A stretch of DNA of 64,000 bases from contig NC_066266.1 of assembly GCF_905404315.1 (NCBI RefSeq), positions 1,743,501 to 1,807,500 on the forward strand, written 5' to 3'. Below the pieces are notes generated by a model. The model was not told the DNA's origin, made no database searches, and worked only from the letters and a program-made list of their open reading frames with translations. The position numbers and the translations under genes are program-made. The DNA comes from Leptidea sinapis (lineage: Eukaryota > Arthropoda > Insecta > Lepidoptera > Pieridae). This document shows positions 61,322 through 64,000 of the stretch, piece after piece. Position 1 is the stretch's first letter, and every line of letters begins with the position of its first letter.

Positions 61322-62640
61322 TTAAGGTGGGCACAAATTACGCGCGGCGCGTTTATACACGTTCATTTGCCACTCGAGCCTATATGTTGATATAAATTTA
61401 TTTATTTATTTATTTATTTATTTAGAAATACCAACATTTGTTTACATTGATGCGTTACATATTTATAATATAGACTAAATATAATGTGCTTAATGTAACA
61501 AACAATTACAGGTATCTACCACATGCTTTAATAATTTTCACAAAGTAAATATTAGTTTAAGGGAAAAAAAATAAAAATATACGCTAACAAGTAATAATGG
61601 TTAAATGATTTTGTTTGAAATTATTATTATTTAAGATTATTATATATATATTATAAAACTAAGAAACATAATTATTATGACTACATTTTATTCACTAAAC
61701 TTACATACAAATAATTTACGAACTGTATAGACAGAAGTCGTGAAATTAATATCGATGTAATCGCTATATATGTTTACCATCTTGCACAGCCTAGGAATAG
61801 GAGAGTTCGCTCCAAACATACATCTTCGAACCGGTGGAACTAGCGGAGCAATTTGCTTCCGGGGATATCTACTAGGGACACGAAAATTAATTTTATTCAG
61901 AAGCTGAGGACAGTCAATCTTGTCATTTAAAAGTTTTAATACAAAGATAAGATCGATTAGAGTTCGCCTGTCTTCTAAGGAAGTCATTTTGAAAAATACG
62001 AGTCTATTAGCATAGGTAGACAGACTTTTTCTTGAAAGTCCGTTCGAATAAATTAAATGCCAAATAAATCTTTTTTGAATTCGCTCTATTCTTAACATGT
62101 GTGTCGCATAGTGAGGTCTCCAAACTACCGATCCATATTCCAATATGCTCCGTACCAATGAGTTGTAAAGTGAAATTTTTAAAAAGTTGTCACGAAATAC
62201 TTTTATGTTTCTAATTAAAAATCCTAACATTTTAGATGCCCGAGAGGTAACATACTCTATATGGGGAACGAAAGTTAACTTAGCATCAAAAACAATGCCA
62301 AGATCTTTAACTTGATTTAACTTATGAATAGAAGTCCCATTAATGCTATAATTGTACGCTACGTTACTTCTTTTCCGTGAAAAAGTAATAAAGTGGCACT
62401 TAAATTTAGTAGAACGGCGAACCGTGGGTTCGCCCGCGGCTGCTAGACAGACCAGTTCATTCTTGTAAACCAAATTAGCAATAACTCTAATATTTCTGGT
62501 ACCAGGAGATTCCTATACTAGCTTGTAATACCTTTTTCGAATATTTAAACAGTCTATTTTACATTTTTAAAGATTAAGCGAATACAAGCGAGCGATCGAC
62601 AGAAGCTTCTATGATGCTATCTTAAAACCGACAGCGTGCG
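61322..62640 (-). mobile_element. TTAA-flanked repeat L, copy 2, interrupted
   Basis: On the minus strand it shares GCTGTCGGTTTTAAGATAGC, GAAAAAGGTATTACAAGCTA, TTTGGTTTACAAGAATGAAC and ATATCAACATATAGGCTCGA with 46,866-47,390. It ends in GCCGCGCGTAATTTGTGCCC then CACCTTAA (TTAA at 61,322-61,325). That end mirrors the AAGGTG...AATTACGCGCGGC start of copy 1, so it is a terminal inverted repeat. A retrotransposon (61,401-62,400) splits it. Confidence 0.65.
61401..62400 (-). mobile_element. 5'-truncated jockey/CR1-like retrotransposon (family 5)
   Basis: A single open frame of about 240 codons, 62,400-61,688 on the minus strand, includes KCHFITFSRKRSNVAYNY, VKDLGIVFDAKLTFVPHI, SLYNSLVRSILEYGSVVWRP, RIERIQKRFIWHL and LEDRRTLIDLIFVLKLLND. 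This is the post-palm RT region of a jockey/CR1-type element. The 3' tail is (AAAT)n. Flanking TAAATTTA at 61,393-61,400 and 62,401-62,408 is an exact 8-bp target duplication. Frame intactness suggests a young insertion; 5' truncation makes it inactive. The open frame extends upstream into repeat L, which is an accident. Confidence 0.9.
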
Positions 62641-64000
62641 GTTCGCTCCGTGACACGTTGACACAACAAAAAAATACACACAGAGTTGCATTGTACATAA
62701 AGACCTTATTCGATTTTGTTCCACTTTTAATCGCTATTTATTTTTTTGTTGGATAAACCGGTTATAAAATGTTTTTTCATACATATTTATTATCGAGTCA
62801 TTTGTCCGTCGTCAGTATTGTGTTTGTGGCTATGGTTCTGATCAATACTACGGAGCTAGCAATAATAGCTATTGCTTTAGACGAAAGAGAAGAGCGGCAT
62901 CAAGAAGGAAAGTGAAAATGGTTCTGTTTCGGAATTGTGACTTCACTGATATATGCGAATCAACCTATAGTCGGTCAGTTTGTCTATACACCCAGCGATA
63001 TGCATATGAAATGAAATAGCCTAAGATCTGAAGAATGCTGGATTCTGCAGTTATCTGTTTTTTTTGATAAAACTAATTTTAAATGAATAATGTGGAGGGA
63101 GTATGCAATTTATTAGCAATAACTTGGCATTTAAAAATTGGCCCCAATTAAGTAACCTGTAATTATTTTTTTAACGTAAATTTTACGTCATTGTAAAGGG
63201 AATTATATAAATAATTGATAAAAAATTAGTTCTGGCAACCATGGATTACCTTAAATAGTAAATAATATGCAACTTCAATTTCGTATTATATAAAAAAAAA
63301 ACAGGTAACTAGGATTTTGAACGACATTTATATATTGCGTGTTACAATTTTTGTTTTCATGAACGATTTGTTTCTTAATTTAATATATAAAATTACTCCT
63401 GTTTCATTTAAATGTTCTAATTTCAGATGGAGCAGTACTGAGCGGTGCAGTATTGTTTACTTAGATTATAATTTTATGTTAAGCAGTATTTGTTGATTTT
63501 GTAAATTTTAAGAGATATTTCAGTTTGAAAAATATATTTATGTTATAGTTTCGTGGTCCATGAGTTTAATGTCATATGGGACCAAATATGTATGGGTTAC
63601 ATTTAACATTTAAAACTGTATCTTGAGCAGTCAAAGGAATTAATACGCGGGTGTAAGCCAGTACATTAATACTTTTTAGCCAGATGGATCTTAGTTAATG
63701 TGCAATCAATGACACTGGTTAACACTTACACAACGACACACTTATGTCAAATTCTCGCTGCCTGCGGCACTATAGGGATATAGATAAAATAAAAAAAAAG
63801 TGTTTGTGTACTTATGGACGTAAGCTAGAAGTTATACTACTTTATTTATTTATTTACAATTAGGTACAATAACAGATAACAAGATAAAACTTTCATCCAA
63901 TAACAAGTACAGGATACATTTTGTGATCCTGAGATCCAATTAAAATTGTACACATCATTCACCAAATACAGTAAAAAAAAATAATAAGTGGAAGTATTTA
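62641..64000. other. Intergenic, nothing recognised
   Basis: AT-rich. A TTTATTTATTTATTTACAAT tract at 63,841 looks like the tail of another antisense retroelement running past the window end. Confidence 0.45.

Noticed and set aside
1..64000. CRISPR arrays, operons, phage or bacterial genes
   Set aside because: No regularly spaced repeats or bacterial gene organisation; the window is clearly eukaryotic with spliceosomal introns.

Overview
Eukaryotic, AT-rich, intron-bearing, repeat-dense DNA. The non-LTR retrotransposon remnants, tRNA-headed SINEs and a ~300-380 bp short repeat with a conserved GTGCCGCTCAG hairpin look like those of moth and butterfly genomes, so Lepidoptera is the likely source (inference from repeat character; no species assigned).

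Layout. Positions 1-35,300 contain no host gene I can support. They hold decayed retroelement pieces (several non-LTR families, mostly 3' ends), SINEs, small inverted-repeat elements and long featureless AT-rich stretches. Positions 35,333-46,749 (+) carry a complete seven-exon gene for tubulin-folding cofactor E (TBCE: CAP-Gly, leucine-rich repeats, ubiquitin-like domain). All splice junctions are GT/AG, the phases agree, and the joined ORF gives 549 residues. Positions 46,750-51,900 are intergenic with repeats and one doubtful exon-like segment. Positions 51,937-60,448 (+) carry a complete five-exon gene for the ciliary small GTPase ARL13B (447 residues). Its 3' end lies in a degenerate three-copy tandem repeat split by a short repeat, with AATAAA at 60,890. 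Positions 61,300-62,640 hold a retrotransposon inserted into a TTAA-flanked repeat; the remainder shows nothing recognisable.

The two host genes are co-oriented and both concern microtubule biology: TBCE handles alpha-tubulin folding and release, ARL13B works in the ciliary membrane. Whether the adjacency matters is unknown. Their introns are heavily colonised: 9 of 10 copies of short repeat family A within them are in the sense orientation, and five end within about 130 bp upstream of a splice acceptor.

I did not find a convincing new multi-gene system. The observations most worth checking are the orientation and acceptor bias of family A, an 18/19 match to the Tn5 mosaic end at 12,861 (possible assembly artefact), a pair of homologous coding-like fragments in introns of both genes, a 3'-end motif shared by three retroelement families, a perfect 56-bp palindrome, nested insertions with clear target duplications, and a SINE with the head of one family and the tail of another.
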